A stretch of 64,000 bases of DNA, taken from NCBI GenBank assembly GCA_024276015.1, contig JAJRXZ010000028.1:35848-99847 (forward strand), given 5' to 3'. Within the stretch, counting starts at the first letter, position 1; the number at the start of each line of letters is the position of its first letter. The position numbers and the translations under genes were made by a program. This stretch comes from Spirochaetota bacterium. Lineage in GTDB: Bacteria; Spirochaetota; UBA4802; UBA5550. Below the pieces are notes generated by a model. It ran no database searches and was not told the DNA's origin. It worked only from the letters and a program-made list of their open reading frames with translations. Below are positions 8,588-17,548 of the stretch, one piece after another.

Positions 8588-9541
8588 TTATTTTTTTGAA
8601 GCTTTTCTAAGCCTGTCCATAATGGCAATGCCCGGACCCTTTTCCGGAACAGCTTCCGCAATTATAACCGAACAGTTCATTTTGTCAAGCCTGTGAAGCG
8701 AGGAAAAAAGATTTGAAGCAGCTTCGGTCAGATCTCCATTCTCAGATAAAATTTCCGCTCTCTCTTTCGGATAATCTCCTTCAGGGGATCTGTACAGAAG
8801 AAAGCAGGCCTCCTCTTCATCGAACCGTATTTTATCCTCAATTCTGATTTTTGTTTCCGGTGAATAGTGATAGGGCAGTTGTCCCGGAGAAGAAGGGATA
8901 TCAGTCATATTTCTATTTATCATTATCTTTCCCGTTATTTCTTCTATTGCTTCAACGGGAATTCCGCCCGGCCTTAGAAGGGCGTATCCCCTGTCTGAGA
9001 TCATGAGTATTGTCGATTCTATCCCCACTCTGCATTCGCCGCCGTCAATAATTATGTCAACCTCATCTCCAAGCCGGTCAAGAACATGCTCGGCCTTTGT
9101 GGGGCTTAAATAACCGAATGGATTGGCGCTTGGTGCAGCGAGAGGCGTTCCCGATCTCTCTATTAATTCAATGGCAATTTTATGATCAGGCATCCTGCAG
9201 GCAACAGTATCAAGACCGGAAGTAACAATATAAGGGATAATATGAGATTTTTGCAATACAAGAGTTAAGGGGCCGGGCCAGAACCGTTCTGTAAGCTCAA
9301 TTATTTTACTATTTGTTTCAGAAGATACCTGCTGAAGCTGTTCTTTATCCGCTATATGAACAATTAAGGGATCAAAAAAGGGACGTCTCTTTGCTTCAAA
9401 AATTTTTGCAACCGCTGCCGGATTTAAGGCATCTGCGCCCAGTCCGTAAACCGTTTCTGTGGGGAAAGCGATTATATCTCCCCTTTTGATTCCGGCTGCA
9501 GCTCTTTCCAAATTCTCGTCTGTTGGAGCATATATGGGCAC
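8588..9541 (-). CDS. tsaC: L-threonylcarbamoyladenylate synthase, Sua5 type
   Basis: 317 residues. It makes threonylcarbamoyl-AMP from threonine, bicarbonate and ATP for the t6A37 modification of ANN-decoding tRNAs. The N-terminal YrdC domain is clear: GDIIAFPTETVYGLGADA, KRRPFFDPLIVHI, and SANPFGYLSPT. The C-terminal Sua5 domain follows PGQLPYHYSPETKI (about residue 220), so this is the long Sua5 form and not the short TsaC. The start is GTG at 9541 with AGGTAAGG upstream. The downstream genes (EI24-like, tmk) follow closely. Confidence 0.93.
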   Translation of the reverse strand: MPIYAPTDENLERAAAGIKRGDIIAFPTETVYGLGADALNPAAVAKIFEAKRRPFFDPLIVHIADKEQLQQVSSETNSKIIELTERFWPGPLTLVLQKSHIIPYIVTSGLDTVACRMPDHKIAIELIERSGTPLAAPSANPFGYLSPTKAEHVLDRLGDEVDIIIDGGECRVGIESTILMISDRGYALLRPGGIPVEAIEEITGKIMINRNMTDIPSSPGQLPYHYSPETKIRIEDKIRFDEEEACFLLYRSPEGDYPKERAEILSENGDLTEAASNLFSSLHRLDKMNCSVIIAEAVPEKGPGIAIMDRLRKASKK

Positions 9542-9583
9542 GGCCTTACCTGTAAGTTAAAATATCATCTGTAAGTTTCATTC

Positions 9584-10033
9584 TTACTTTCTTTTATTTT
9601 TAAAAAATTCTTTTAACAATCTTTCCGATTCCGCCTCAAGAAGTCCGAATTCAATATGAGGCACATGGTTCAGCAAATTGTTTCCGCAAACATTTAAAAC
9701 CGTTCCGCAGGCTCCGTATTTACGATCGCGCACTCCTATAATTACTTTTGAAATTCTGGAATGGACGATAGCTCCGGCGCACATTGCGCATGGTTCCTTT
9801 GTGACATAAAGTTCGCAGTCAATAAGCCTCTCATTGTTAAAATATGCCGAAGCTTCATCAATAACGATCATCTCTGCGTGTTTCAGAGAATTCTTCATCT
9901 TCCTGTTTAGATTATGCGCCGACGAGATGATCTTATTGTTCATCACAATTACGGCTCCAACAGGAACTTCATCCATGGCAAAGGCCTTATGAGCTTCTGC
10001 AAGTGCAGCTTTCATAATATCATCACTGCTCAT
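9584..10033 (-). CDS. tadA: tRNA-specific adenosine deaminase
   Basis: 149 residues. It converts adenosine 34 of tRNA-Arg(ACG) to inosine. The zinc site is complete: HAEMIVIDEA supplies His and the catalytic Glu, and EPCAMCAGAIVHSRI supplies the two Cys. The start ATG (MSSDDIMKAALAEA) has GGAAG nearby. It lies 42 bp upstream of sua5; both are tRNA-modification genes, so co-expression is reasonable. Confidence 0.94.
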   Translation of the reverse strand: MSSDDIMKAALAEAHKAFAMDEVPVGAVIVMNNKIISSAHNLNRKMKNSLKHAEMIVIDEASAYFNNERLIDCELYVTKEPCAMCAGAIVHSRISKVIIGVRDRKYGACGTVLNVCGNNLLNHVPHIEFGLLEAESERLLKEFFKNKRK

Positions 10034-10144
10034 ATAGATATCTTCCGGTCACTATTATATAGAACATCGGTTCTTCACATAAACTTACCCTGTGCCGGAG
10101 ATGTCATCACTTTTTTTAAAAAATCCCTTAAAATCTTTAGAATA

Positions 10145-10720
10145 TCACAGCTTAAGTATCAGGTCATCAAGAGACCTCTTTGGAACATGATGATTCCGAT
10201 CCTTATCTCTCCAGTATCTGATATCTCCGTCTTCGCCAAGCTCTTCAATAATAACATTCTCCTTCGGTTTACCGAGAGCAATGACAAGCATGATCTCATA
10301 TCTATCAGGAATTTTTAAAGCATTTCTCAACCCGTCTCTGTTAATTGCGCCGATCATGCACCCGCCTAATCCCTTTTCAGCTGCGCCAAGAAGCATACTC
10401 TGGGCAGCAATACTGTGATCCCATATTATATTCTTTGATATTTCATTATCTCCCAGTATAACAATATACGCAGAGGGTCTTTCTCCTTCTTCGGGGCCGG
10501 GCCAGTCTTTTAAATAACCTGCCCATGCAATGTTTGCAAAAATGCGGCCGTTCATTTCGTCACTGTCGGACAGAATATATTTCAGAGGCTGAAGATTTGA
10601 CGCCGAAGGGGACAACCTTGCCAATTCAACAAGCTCCCTCAGAAGATCATGATCAATTTTATGCTCCTGATAAAATCTTCTGTAACTTCTGCTCTTCCTG
10701 ATTAAATCATTAAAATCCAT
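10145..10720 (-). CDS. Nitroreductase-family flavoprotein
   Basis: About 191 residues. It is a small FMN-dependent NAD(P)H oxidoreductase of the nitroreductase fold: the N-terminal IRKSRSYRRFYQ segment, ARLSPSASNLQPLKY for FMN contacts, and a C-terminal half with AAEKGLGGCMIGAI and the ALGKPKE turn. I moved the start from 10735 to ATG 10720 because GGGAG, a good Shine-Dalgarno motif, lies inside the longer ORF. A promoter within a 63-bp repeat is just upstream. The natural substrate cannot be deduced. Confidence 0.88.
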   Translation of the reverse strand: MDFNDLIRKSRSYRRFYQEHKIDHDLLRELVELARLSPSASNLQPLKYILSDSDEMNGRIFANIAWAGYLKDWPGPEEGERPSAYIVILGDNEISKNIIWDHSIAAQSMLLGAAEKGLGGCMIGAINRDGLRNALKIPDRYEIMLVIALGKPKENVIIEELGEDGDIRYWRDKDRNHHVPKRSLDDLILKL

Positions 10721-10767
10721 TTTAAATTCTCCCATTAATCTTAATATAAGATCCCATTCCTATATAT

Positions 10768-10830
10768 ATTCCGGATCTGTGAGAAATATGGGGAAAACAT
10801 TATTTTGTCAAGCGCCTTAACTTATTCTTG
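10768..10830 (-). repeat. 63-bp promoter-bearing repeat, copy 1
   Basis: About 52 of 63 bases match 19748-19810. Read on the minus strand both copies run from CAAGARTAAGTTAAGG through TTGACAAAATAAT to an ATCCGGAAT end. Copy 1 overlaps the stop codon of a decayed EamA gene and precedes the nitroreductase gene. Confidence 0.7.
10783..10811 (-). promoter_or_regulatory. Sigma-70 promoter for nitroreductase gene
   Basis: The minus strand has TTGACA, a 17-nt spacer and TATTTC, about 50 bp upstream of the nitroreductase ORF. The same arrangement recurs in the second copy of the repeat upstream of the gene at 19651. Confidence 0.65.
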
Positions 10831-11041
10831 CCCGCCAAATCTGCCATAACTTCTGCCTGCAGCAATCCATGTTCCTGACAGAATTAAACCGAAAAGGGCA
10901 ATACTCTGAAATGAAATCGATTCGCCAAGGATCAAGGCAGCGTAAAATATTGACAAAGCTTTCCCCGCAGGAGAAGCATAAAAGATCCTCTTTGTACTGA
11001 AAATAAAATATAATTAGCAGAAACCCGGCGCCGATCAACTC
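10822..11041 (-). pseudogene. Decayed C-terminus of an EamA/DMT permease
   Basis: In the minus-strand frame ending at 10822 the translation includes TKRIFYASPAGKALSIFYAA and LILGESISFQSIALFGLIL then SGTWIAAG. This is the last helix pair of EamA (drug/metabolite transporter) proteins, with the typical LGE motif and a final GxxLIxxG-like helix. Upstream the frame runs into a stop, and a short IGAGFLLII piece appears in another frame, so the gene is truncated and frameshifted. The 73-aa ORF-track entry at 10817-11038 is a shifted-frame reading of the same fragment. Confidence 0.7.
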
Positions 11042-11049
11042 TGTGACAA

Positions 11050-12546
11050 TTACATATATTTCGGTTCCTTGTAGGAGTACATATCATGAACGCCTCCTTC
11101 CAACTGCGCCGAGGAAGACCTTATTTCAAATCTCAATTGGCCGGAATAAAGTTTCTCATGGAGCGATTTAATATTTCTTGCTCCCATATCCTGAAAAGAA
11201 TGGCACAGCCCCTTTAAAAGATAGGGAACATAATCGAATAGGGATCCCTTATCAACAACAGCTCCGGAAACGCCCTGGGCAACCATTATGCCGGACTCAT
11301 CAGCAAAATACCTTTTCCCGCCGCCGGCTTCCATTGCCTCCTGCGAAGCCATTCCTCTGTATTTTTTTAATCTGACCCCTTTATCATAAAAATACTCTCC
11401 CGGCGCTTCGGCTGTTCCGGCAAACATGGAACCCATCATAACCGAGGACGCTCCGAGGGAGAGAGCTTTGGAAATATGACCGATTGTTGATATTCCTCCG
11501 TCTGCAATAACGGGAATTGAATACTTACCTGCATACTTTGCCGTTTTATAAACAGCTGTTGCCTGAGGCCTGCCCACAGACATTGTTGTCTGTGTTGTGC
11601 AGATCGATCCCGGCCCCATGCCGATCCTTAACGCGTCCGCGCCGGCTTTAATTAAATTCTCGCATTGACTTTCAGTCACAACATTTCCGCCTATCACATC
11701 AATATGGGGATATTTCTTTTTTATATATTTCAGCATCTCAATCTGGTAAACCGAATTCCCTTGGGCAGAATCAATGACAATCAGATTTACGCCCGCTTCC
11801 ACCAGAGCATCAAGCCTCTCTATTGATTCCTTCTTTGTTGAAATTGCAGCTCCAACCATAAGCTGTTTTTTGGAGTCCTTTGACGCAAGAGGATATTCCC
11901 TGTTCTTTAAGAGGTCGCTCCTGCTCATCAGAGCCACAAGATATCCCTTATCGTCAACAATGGGAAGTTTGCCCTTTTTAGATTTTTTCAGTATTTCGTT
12001 AGCTTCGCTCAGGGAAATTCCCTTTTTTGCTGTGAGAGGTTTTTTTGTCATGACCTCGGAAAGTTTTTTCATTCTGTCAGTTTCAAAATCTATATCCCTG
12101 TTAGTAACAATTCCAATTAAAAGCGTATTGAGCTTTCCATTTTCGGTTATGGGAATCCCGGAGAAACCGTATGTCTCTTTTATTCTATCAATATCGGCTA
12201 TTGTATGATCCGGAGACAATACAATAGGATCTGTAATAAAACCGTTTTCATATCTCTTTACTTTTCTTACTTCATCAACCTGCTGTTTAATTGTATTATT
12301 ATAATGTATAATTCCGATACCGCCCATAAGAGCCAATCCGATAGCCATCTCAGCTTCCGTAACAGTATCCATGGGGCTTGAGATCAGAGGGCTCTTGATC
12401 TTCAAATTTTTTGTTAAATTTGTTTCAAGATTTACATCTTCCGGCGAAAAATCTATAAAACCCGGCAGAATGATAAAGTCGTTATATGCAAGTCCTGTCT
12501 CCTTTGTAAATATCTCTTCTCCGGAAAAACCGTCCTCTTTTGTCAT
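11050..12546 (-). CDS. guaB: IMP dehydrogenase
   Basis: 498 residues from the corrected start. It oxidises IMP to XMP with NAD, the committed step to guanine nucleotides. A TIM-barrel catalytic domain is interrupted by two CBS domains (about 100-220). The catalytic loop Cys is in GPGSICTTQ, the flap lies near the C-terminal third, and GGNVVTESQ and [15 protein letters not shown] bind phosphate. The ORF-track start at 12564 is a GTG whose codons contain AAGGAG, an ideal Shine-Dalgarno motif 6 nt before ATG 12546, so the protein begins [11 protein letters not shown]. The leader is long: a strong promoter lies about 200 bp upstream, and a two-hairpin repeat element sits between promoter and gene, suggesting leader-based control. 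Confidence 0.96.
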   Translation of the reverse strand: MTKEDGFSGEEIFTKETGLAYNDFIILPGFIDFSPEDVNLETNLTKNLKIKSPLISSPMDTVTEAEMAIGLALMGGIGIIHYNNTIKQQVDEVRKVKRYENGFITDPIVLSPDHTIADIDRIKETYGFSGIPITENGKLNTLLIGIVTNRDIDFETDRMKKLSEVMTKKPLTAKKGISLSEANEILKKSKKGKLPIVDDKGYLVALMSRSDLLKNREYPLASKDSKKQLMVGAAISTKKESIERLDALVEAGVNLIVIDSAQGNSVYQIEMLKYIKKKYPHIDVIGGNVVTESQCENLIKAGADALRIGMGPGSICTTQTTMSVGRPQATAVYKTAKYAGKYSIPVIADGGISTIGHISKALSLGASSVMMGSMFAGTAEAPGEYFYDKGVRLKKYRGMASQEAMEAGGGKRYFADESGIMVAQGVSGAVVDKGSLFDYVPYLLKGLCHSFQDMGARNIKSLHEKLYSGQLRFEIRSSSAQLEGGVHDMYSYKEPKYM

Positions 12547-12623
12547 TGCCAACTCCTTTTTCACGCCTTTATTAGATTATAATTATCAATAATAAAGAAA
12601 TAACCAATTCTTAAACCATTATT

Positions 12624-12709
12624 ATACCGATCATCATTGAAAATTTCCATATTAAATGATCCGGTATATTATTCAATCAGGATCTTGCCCTTTGTCAAGG
12701 GAGAAAATC
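12624..12709 (-). repeat. Two-hairpin leader element, copy 1 (guaB)
   Basis: Read towards guaB, a 29-nt inverted repeat (GATTTTCTCC-N9-GGGCAAGATC) is followed by a 13-nt linker and a 44-nt imperfect palindrome bounded by ATACCG and CGGTAT. Spacing is identical to copies 2 and 4. The first hairpin here has one mismatch and two possible G-U pairs. The element ends 77 nt before the guaB start codon, downstream of a separate promoter. Confidence 0.75.
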
Positions 12710-12747
12710 GAGGGCTGGCGCCCTCTTAAATTATTTTTTAAATAAAC

Positions 12748-12777
12748 ACTATATTTTTTGTAGTTTTTTTTTGTCAA
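12748..12777 (-). promoter_or_regulatory. Sigma-70 promoter for guaB
   Basis: The minus strand shows TTGACA, an 18-nt A-rich spacer, and TATAGT. It lies about 200 bp before the guaB start, so the transcript would carry the two-hairpin element in its leader. Confidence 0.65.
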
Positions 12778-12820
12778 GTAATGTAAAAGATAACTTTTTT
12801 CAGGTTAAGGGATTAAGCGA

Positions 12821-13453
12821 TTAATTCAATAAATTATTCTTTATGGCATAATGAGTCAGTTCGGAATTATTTTTCATATTCATTTTATTTAAAATTCTCC
12901 GTCTGTATGTACTGATAGTCTTTACATTGAGGAACATATCCTTTGCAATTTCAGATACGGTTTTACCTGCTGCAATTTTACAAAAAACCTGAAATTCTCT
13001 GTCCGACAACTGTTCATGGGGAGAGCCGCTGCTGTCCTGAATTAAATTTTCGGCAAGCCTTTCTGCAAGGGATGAGCTGATATATTTCCCTCCCATATGC
13101 ACTTTTTTTATTGCTTCTATCAACTGGTCAGATGCTGTTTCCTTAGTTAAATATCCTGCGGCCCCGGCCTTTAAAGCGCGAAGAGCATACTGGTCTTCAG
13201 AATGCATGCTTAATACTAAAATCGGAATATCGGGTTTTTCCATTTTCAACTGTTTCAGGATCTCAAGTCCGCTTCTGCCGGGCATTGAAATATCCAGTAA
13301 GATCAGATCATAACAGTTTTTTTTAACCTTTCCCAGCAGATCCTGTCCGTCTTTGGCATCGTCAATTTCAGTAACGTCAGGATAATCCGAAAGGATCTGT
13401 TTAAGGCCTGCTCTTACGATAGAATGATCATCAGCAATTATTACCTTTAACAT
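12821..13453 (-). CDS. NarL/LuxR-type response regulator
   Basis: 210 residues. The receiver (1-120) has the acidic pair IIADDH, phosphoacceptor Asp54 in LILLDISMPG and the conserved Lys in YLTKE. A LuxR-type helix-turn-helix (about 145-208) contains LSDREFQVFCKIAAGKTVSEIA and VKTISTYRRRILNKM. It is the likely partner of the HisKA_3 kinase at 13661, whose gene ends about 210 bp upstream on the same strand. The space between contains copy 2 of the two-hairpin element, so this regulator may have its own control. GAGGG is upstream of the ATG. Target genes are not identifiable. Confidence 0.93.
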   Translation of the reverse strand: MLKVIIADDHSIVRAGLKQILSDYPDVTEIDDAKDGQDLLGKVKKNCYDLILLDISMPGRSGLEILKQLKMEKPDIPILVLSMHSEDQYALRALKAGAAGYLTKETASDQLIEAIKKVHMGGKYISSSLAERLAENLIQDSSGSPHEQLSDREFQVFCKIAAGKTVSEIAKDMFLNVKTISTYRRRILNKMNMKNNSELTHYAIKNNLLN

Positions 13454-13499
13454 AAATGCCCTCGGGGAATCTTCAGAATAATCAGATCAATAGTATATT

Positions 13500-13604
13500 A
13501 TACCGATCATCATTGAAAATTTCTATATTAAATGAATCGGTATATGATTTAATCAGGATTTTGCCCTTTGTCAAGGGGCAAAATCGATGCTTTTTGATAT
13601 ACAT
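13500..13604 (-). repeat. Two-hairpin leader element, copy 2 (NarL regulator)
   Basis: This is the best-preserved copy. The first inverted repeat is perfect (GATTTTGCCC-N9-GGGCAAAATC, 13557-13585). After 13 nt comes the 44-nt palindrome 13500-13543 with perfect 8-bp ends ATACCGAT/ATCGGTAT. A further conserved block (ATATCAAAAAGCATC) precedes the first hairpin and is shared with copy 4. It ends 46 nt before the regulator's ATG. Confidence 0.8.
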
Positions 13605-13660
13605 AATATGAATAATTTTGAAATTTATTCCAGCAAAAAAAAAATAATAATCGGTTTTTT

Positions 13661-15478
13661 TTAGCAATTAAGAGGTATTTTAATTTTAACGGTTGTCCCG
13701 CTGTCCTTTTTTCCGTCAATTTCCAGAACTCCGCCGCAGGAGGACACCCTTTCTCTCATACCGATAATTCCGCATGAATTTGAGTAATTTATCTGGTCAT
13801 CCGTAATACCTATGCCGTTGTCTTTTACGATCAACTCTATATTGTCTTTAACAACCGTTAAACTGATATTGACCTTACTGGCTTTTGAATGCCTGATAAC
13901 ATTTGTCATTGCTTCCTGAAAAACTCTGAAAACAGAGATGGATTGTTCTTCACCCGCGGATATTTCTTCAGGATAATGGAAACTGCATCTGATCCCCGTT
14001 CTTTTTTCAATCTCTCCCGCTTCCCATTCTATTGCTGCGCATAGTCCAAGATCATCAAGGATCCCGGGCCTCAAATCGGACGAAATTTTTCTTACCTTCT
14101 GAATGATCTCGTCAATAAATTTCAGTAATGACTCCGATTTATTTTTCAATTCCATCCGGCTTTTATCAAGATTCTTGTCAAACCATGCCATATCCATCTT
14201 CAGGACCGTCAGCGCCTGGCCCAATTCATCATGTATTTCCCTGGAAATTCTTGTTCTTTCCTCTTCTCTGATGGTCTGCAGGCGGTTTGAGAGATTTTTA
14301 AACTCTATCTGAGATCTCCTTAATTCTTCTTCTGCGATTTTCCTCTCGGCAAATATTCCAAGCCTGGATGCTGCTGCATTTATCAACTCCCTCTCTTCTT
14401 TCTGGAAAGGGCCTTCGTAAATATTAGGCATCCTTTCAAGATAACAGACTTCAACCTTTCCTTCAATTCTGTTATTTATTAATATATCAGATCGCAGCGT
14501 CCATTCTGTTTTCTTAAAATTATCCGACCTGAACTCTTTATCACCTATAACTATTCTCGCACATGATATGTGAGGATACTGCCATGAATCCTTCAAAAGA
14601 TCAGCAACATCTTTCAAAACTTCTTCAAAAGGAACGCCAGGAATTTCAAGAATTTCAGACAGCGAATAGAGACAGTTGAGTTCTTTTACGCGCTCCCCCA
14701 GATCGTGTAAAATTGACTCTCTCTCTTTTGCCATCTCCTTTTCTCTGGTTATATCTCTTATTATTCCCTGTAATCCCGAAGGCCTTTTCATATCATCGAA
14801 CAGGATAGTGGAATTAATAAGACAGCTTATTTCAGCGCCGTCTTTTTTTCTGAGCTGCGTCTCAAAATTATCTACGAATCTTTTCTTATCAATAATAGCC
14901 ATTAATTCCAGTGCATCCTTCCTGTTTACAAATAGGTCATGAAAATTCATTTTTAAAAATTCCGCTTCATTATAACCGAAAAGATTGATCATGGATCTGT
15001 TGATATCGAGAAAATTCTTATTTTCATCGCAGAGATAGTTTGCATCTCTTGACTGCTCAAAAAGCAAACGAAACTTCATTTCGCTCTCTTTGATCTTTTT
15101 ATCAATACTATGCTTATATAAAGAAGTTTCAATTGAAATATGAAGCTCTTTCTCATTTACAGGTTTTACTATATAACCGTAATGACCTGTGGGGATTATC
15201 CTGTTGACAGTGGCTTCGTCAGAATAGGCTGTAATAAATATTACAGGGATGTCATAACTTTTTTGTAAAATAGCAGCTGTTTCAATTCCGTCAATATCCC
15301 CGTTCAGCCTGATATCCATAAGTATTAAATGGGGGGTCTTTTTTGTTAACAGCTCAAGGCAATCGTGAGCTGAAGTAACAATTCCTATAACATTATAACC
15401 GAGTCTTTTTAAAATACTTTTAATATCCAGCGCTACTATTGCTTCATTTTCAACTACGAGAAGATCCTTTTTTTTCAT
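13661..15478 (-). CDS. Cytosolic histidine kinase with receiver, PAS and GAF domains
   Basis: 605 residues with no membrane segment. The order is receiver (about 1-120; Asp55 in LILMDIRLNG), PAS (about 130-250; YLCDENKNFLDINRSMINLF), GAF-like (about 265-390), HisKA_3 dimerisation domain with the phospho-His in RISREIHDELGQAL (about 410), and HATPase_c (about 500-602; DNGIGI, GIIGMRERV, GTTVKI). This is the NarX/DegS-type kinase subfamily, which phosphorylates NarL-type regulators, matching the adjacent gene. The N-terminal receiver implies input from another kinase. The signal sensed by PAS/GAF is unknown. Confidence 0.92.
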   Translation of the reverse strand: MKKKDLLVVENEAIVALDIKSILKRLGYNVIGIVTSAHDCLELLTKKTPHLILMDIRLNGDIDGIETAAILQKSYDIPVIFITAYSDEATVNRIIPTGHYGYIVKPVNEKELHISIETSLYKHSIDKKIKESEMKFRLLFEQSRDANYLCDENKNFLDINRSMINLFGYNEAEFLKMNFHDLFVNRKDALELMAIIDKKRFVDNFETQLRKKDGAEISCLINSTILFDDMKRPSGLQGIIRDITREKEMAKERESILHDLGERVKELNCLYSLSEILEIPGVPFEEVLKDVADLLKDSWQYPHISCARIVIGDKEFRSDNFKKTEWTLRSDILINNRIEGKVEVCYLERMPNIYEGPFQKEERELINAAASRLGIFAERKIAEEELRRSQIEFKNLSNRLQTIREEERTRISREIHDELGQALTVLKMDMAWFDKNLDKSRMELKNKSESLLKFIDEIIQKVRKISSDLRPGILDDLGLCAAIEWEAGEIEKRTGIRCSFHYPEEISAGEEQSISVFRVFQEAMTNVIRHSKASKVNISLTVVKDNIELIVKDNGIGITDDQINYSNSCGIIGMRERVSSCGGVLEIDGKKDSGTTVKIKIPLNC

Positions 15479-15547
15479 ATAATAACGCCAATCCTGAACA
15501 TTTTATACATGAACCTAATTTCTACATTACATTCTGTTATGTGTCAA

Positions 15548-17548
15548 TTAAATATTGAGCGCAGACAAAAAACCTTCATGTATGGCGTCATTAATCTGAG
15601 CAGGACGCACACTATCCCCAATGATCTTATAAGGGATCCCTGTTTCCTCAAGTTTATCTGCGATTTTTCTGACAGATCTTGCCCCTGCCGCGTTTATCAC
15701 ATTGTCAAATTCACGGATATCCTCTTTGCCATCGCGAACAAACTTTACTATACCATCTCTGACCGATTTTACTTCAACGCCTGTTTCAACTTTCACTTTT
15801 AACCTGTCAATATTCCCCAGTAAAACCCATCTCGACGATTTTCCAACACCCTTCCCCGCTTTTGGGAGCATCTCAAAAACAGTAACTTCTTTACTGCCGC
15901 TTGTAATAAGTTCTCTTAAGCGCTCAGCGGTTTCAACTTCATATTTAAAGAGAAAATAGAGTACCTCAGGTGATATTGTACCTTTCATAGCTATGAATTC
16001 CGCAGTTTCCAGACCCACTGCGCCTCCTCCGATTATTGCAATTTTTTTACCCAGAGGCGGGTCGTATTTCAGGATATCCCAGGCAGATATAACCGATTTG
16101 CCGTCAATACCGTCTACCGGAGGAAGAGCGATCTCGGCTCCTTCGGCAGCTATGATGAAATCCGGTTTTTTGTTTTTGATCATAGAAATATCCGCTTCCG
16201 TATTCAAATTAACTCTGATATTATATTTGTTCAGCATTTCATTATAATATCTGATCAATTCATAGAGCTCACTCTTGTGAGGAGGTTTGCAGGCAATTTT
16301 CAGCTGACCGCCAATCATTCCTGACTTTTCATAGATCTCCACATCATGCCCCGCCTCTGCCGCTGTTGCTGCAGCTTCAAGTCCTCCCGGGCCTGCGCCG
16401 ATTATCATAACCTTCTTTGGCGAATTTGATACTCTTATATTCCTTTCTCCTTCAAAACCTGTTCTTGGATTGGCAATACAGAAAACGGGCTTTCCGGCAA
16501 ATACCTGGTCGGTGCAGCCCTGTGAACAGGATACACAGGGCCTGATCTCCTTTACCCTCCCTTCCAGGGCTTTCTGCGGCCAATATGGATCTGCAAGAAG
16601 TACCCTTCCGAGGCAGACCATGTCGGCAAAATCATCTTTTATGATCTGTTCCGCAAGGAAAGGGTCTGTGATCCTGTTGGAACAGATGACGGGAATAGAC
16701 ACGGATCTCTTTATATTTCCGGCAAGATATGCAAAACCTCCCCTTGGCAGTTCCATGGAAAGCTGCGGAACGCGGGATTCATGCCACCCGCCTGTTATAT
16801 TTAACGCATCAACCCCTGCCTTCTCATAGACCTTGGCAAATTCAGGAGTTTCAAAATCGGTATTGCTTCCCGGAACCAGATCATTGCCTGCCATTCTTAT
16901 TATGATCGGGAAATCGACGCCCAGCCTGGTCCTCATCATTTCAATAATCTCTCTAACAAACCTTACCCTATTCTCAAAGGACCCGCCATAGTGATCGCTT
17001 CTCCGATTCCTCAGGGGGGATAGAAACTGGGTAATCAAATAACCTGCGGAGCCTATAATTTCCACACCGTCAAATCCGGCCTCTTTTGCTCTTTCAGCTC
17101 CATTAATAAAGGCTTCCTGAACTTCCTTTATCTCATCTATGGTCATTTCACGGGGGGTCTCTTTTGTATAGGGATTATAGATCGCTGACGGAGCAATGGC
17201 CTGCTTTTTCCCAATCAATATGGAATGACTATACCCGCCTGCATGGAAGAGCTGTATCCAGGCTTTGGCTCCGCTCCTTTTTATTAAATCAGCGAGATAC
17301 TTAAATGAAGGGATTGCTTCATCACTGTCAATAGCAACAGCTAAAAAACCGGAACCCACTTCATCAATTCCAACTGGACCTACGGTTACTATTCCTGCTC
17401 CTCCCTTTGCTCTTTCAGCATAGAAGTTGAAATATTTCTCATTTAATTTTCTATCATAGGAATATAAAAGTCCCAGGGAGGGGTATACGATTCTATTCTT
17501 GATTTCAGTTTTGTTGATCACAACAGGGCTAAACAAATTTTTAAACAC
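15548..17548 (-). CDS. NADH:flavin oxidoreductase / 2,4-dienoyl-CoA reductase-like enzyme
   Basis: 666 residues, the length of FadH-type multidomain flavoproteins. The N-terminal Old Yellow Enzyme barrel (about 1-360) binds FMN; a 4Fe-4S motif CVSCSQGCTDQ-N8-C follows the barrel. The C-terminal half has two Rossmann motifs, VMIIGAGPGGLEAA (FAD) and IAIIGGGAVGLETAEF (NAD(P)). Relatives reduce 2,4-dienoyl-CoA, trimethylamine, or enoates; the sequence alone does not decide. The start is GTG 17548 with AAGGAG upstream (shadow plus-strand ORFs ignored). It is monocistronic. Confidence 0.88.
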   Translation of the reverse strand: MFKNLFSPVVINKTEIKNRIVYPSLGLLYSYDRKLNEKYFNFYAERAKGGAGIVTVGPVGIDEVGSGFLAVAIDSDEAIPSFKYLADLIKRSGAKAWIQLFHAGGYSHSILIGKKQAIAPSAIYNPYTKETPREMTIDEIKEVQEAFINGAERAKEAGFDGVEIIGSAGYLITQFLSPLRNRRSDHYGGSFENRVRFVREIIEMMRTRLGVDFPIIIRMAGNDLVPGSNTDFETPEFAKVYEKAGVDALNITGGWHESRVPQLSMELPRGGFAYLAGNIKRSVSIPVICSNRITDPFLAEQIIKDDFADMVCLGRVLLADPYWPQKALEGRVKEIRPCVSCSQGCTDQVFAGKPVFCIANPRTGFEGERNIRVSNSPKKVMIIGAGPGGLEAAATAAEAGHDVEIYEKSGMIGGQLKIACKPPHKSELYELIRYYNEMLNKYNIRVNLNTEADISMIKNKKPDFIIAAEGAEIALPPVDGIDGKSVISAWDILKYDPPLGKKIAIIGGGAVGLETAEFIAMKGTISPEVLYFLFKYEVETAERLRELITSGSKEVTVFEMLPKAGKGVGKSSRWVLLGNIDRLKVKVETGVEVKSVRDGIVKFVRDGKEDIREFDNVINAAGARSVRKIADKLEETGIPYKIIGDSVRPAQINDAIHEGFLSALNI

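Noticed and set aside
10817-11038. 73-residue minus-strand ORF as a real gene
   Set aside because: Another frame of the same DNA gives a clear EamA C-terminus, so the listed ORF is a frameshifted reading.
12692-12698. TTGACAA inside the two-hairpin element as its main promoter -35
   Set aside because: It is the loop of the first hairpin; copy 4 has TTTGCAA there, and no good -10 lies 16-18 nt downstream in the other copies. A separate promoter exists for guaB.
13482-13667. ORF-track protein of 61 residues (minus)
   Set aside because: It is a translation of copy 2 of the two-hairpin element and flanking spacer; no ribosome-binding site.
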